A stretch of 15,771 nt of DNA from JAMWZF01 sp041628615 (GTDB lineage: Bacteria > Pseudomonadota > Alphaproteobacteria > Rhodobacterales > Rhodobacteraceae): contig JBFKOW010000077.1 in NCBI GenBank assembly GCA_041628615.1, positions 1 to 15,771 on the forward strand, read 5' to 3'. This document shows positions 15,283 to 15,771 of this stretch, in pieces (positions within the stretch are counted from its first letter, which is position 1; each line of letters opens with the position of its first letter). The notes beneath the pieces were generated by a model. That model saw only the letters and a program-made list of their open reading frames with translations, was not told the origin of the DNA and made no database searches. A program made the position numbers and the translations under genes.

Positions 15283-15352
15283 GGTGGGTCGAGACCCACC
15301 TCACACGCGGCCCCGCGGTCCGTGCGGGCTGTAAGGTGGGTCTCCACCCACC
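15283..15352. repeat. Paired palindromic intergenic element (REP/BIME-like)
   Basis: Two copies of a GGTGGGT...ACCCACC palindrome sit in the 130-bp gap between valS and the DUF1992 gene. Copy 1 is 15283-15300 (GGTGGGTCGAGACCCACC, fully symmetric apart from a 2-base centre). Copy 2 is 15335-15352 (7-bp arms, CTCC loop). Between them, CCCGC (15312-15316) and GCGGG (15324-15328) can form a third small stem. The layout resembles short dispersed palindromes seen in intergenic DNA of Rhodobacteraceae (from memory). It may act in transcript 3'-end processing or be a mobile REP-type element. Confidence 0.65.
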
Positions 15353-15386
15353 GCTGCCCGTGCCGGGCCGCCGCGCGCCGCAGGCG

Positions 15387-15771
15387 TCAGCCCATCTCGG
15401 CCAGCCGGGCCAGCGCCGCCTCGAGCTGCGCCTTCTCCTCCAGCCGCAAGCCGAGGTTCTCGCGGGTCTCCTCGACCACCTCTTCCGGGGCCGAGGCCAC
15501 GAAATTCGGGTTGTCGAGCCGGCCGCGCAGGCCGCCCAGTTCCTTCTCGAGCTTGCCCAGCACCTTCTCCACCCGCGCCTTCTCGGCCGCCACGTCGATC
15601 ACGTCGGCCAGCGGCAGGGCGAAGCTCGCGCCCGGCGTGGCAATGGTCAGCGCGCCCTTCGGCGCCGCCGCCGCCTCGGTCAGGCTGTCGATCCGCGCCA
15701 GCCGGCGGATCATCGCCTCGTTGCCGGCCCAGGCCGCGCGGACCGCGTCGTCGGCCTCCAGTTGCACCACC
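15387..15771 (-). CDS. valS: Valyl-tRNA synthetase, C-terminal end only (5' part outside the window)
   Basis: The last 128 codons or so of a longer gene, open through the right edge. The segment matches the ValS C-terminal arm. A beta-strand-rich stretch (LTIATPGASFALPLADVIDVAAEKARVEKVLGKL) leads into an antiparallel coiled coil with the family motif LDNPNFVASAPEEVVEETRENL, then a Glu/Leu/Ala-rich heptad helix. This arm contacts the tRNA; the catalytic Rossmann domain with HIGH and KMSKS motifs and the editing domain lie outside. The enzyme charges tRNA-Val in the cytosol. It is upstream of the DUF1992 gene with a palindromic repeat between them. Confidence 0.93.
   Translation of the reverse strand, partial: VVQLEADDAVRAAWAGNEAMIRRLARIDSLTEAAAAPKGALTIATPGASFALPLADVIDVAAEKARVEKVLGKLEKELGGLRGRLDNPNFVASAPEEVVEETRENLGLRLEEKAQLEAALARLAEMG

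Overview
The window is about 15.8 kb of very GC-rich bacterial chromosome, densely packed with short intergenic gaps. Gene content points to an alphaproteobacterium of the Rhodobacteraceae/Paracoccaceae type: a DUF6280 gene, a PopZ/DUF2497-type polar protein beside a TolC gene, aerobic-type cobyric acid synthase, and a short palindromic GGTGGG/CCCACC intergenic repeat. This placement comes from recognising protein families, not from a search. I see no insertion sequence, phage gene, integrase, CRISPR array, tRNA or rRNA. It looks like ordinary core chromosome with a few uncharacterised genes.

Layout. (1) 2-4776, + strand: a glycosyltransferase/TPR protein cut by the left edge, a Pcm-like methyltransferase, a TolC-family outer-membrane protein with a strong ribosome binding site, and a long PopZ-like protein behind its own promoter. 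(2) 4809-6263 (-): cobQ, with a small membrane protein divergent from it (6315-6884, +). (3) 6968-7291 (-): a DUF6280 gene with a clear intrinsic terminator, divergent from efp (7518-8081, +) across a structured 226-bp intergenic region. (4) 8106-11469 (-): a tight three-gene unit, transcribed as ABC exporter, ygfZ, fructosamine-kinase-like gene. (5) 11566-12768 (+): a class V aminotransferase of serine-glyoxylate type. (6) 12731-15771 (-): valS (only its C-terminal end is present), a DUF1992 gene, a HisC-like aminotransferase, a 63-residue membrane protein and a tyrosine phosphatase. The phosphatase and class V aminotransferase genes overlap tail to tail by 38 bp.

How the genes fit together. 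Most are housekeeping: outer-membrane efflux (TolC), pole organisation (PopZ-like), B12 synthesis (CobQ), translation (EF-P, ValS), iron-sulfur maintenance (YgfZ), lipid or drug export (MsbA-like), and repair of glycated protein (fructosamine kinase). The window is not one pathway. From memory, the pcm-like/tolC/popZ-like block is usually followed by valS in related genomes. Here valS lies about 10.6 kb away on the other strand, as if the intervening segment had been inverted.

Points most worth a second look: the 368-residue PopZ-like protein with a long disordered, repeat-containing middle; a fructosamine-kinase-like gene whose conserved N-terminus reads upstream of any ATG/GTG/TTG; a Pcm-like protein lacking the usual isoaspartate-binding motif; a palindromic intergenic repeat at 15283-15352; an isolated AT-rich operator-like palindrome at 13741-13753; and GC-rich hairpins without U-tracts sitting on or next to stop codons. 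I found no convincing evidence of a wholly new multi-gene system.
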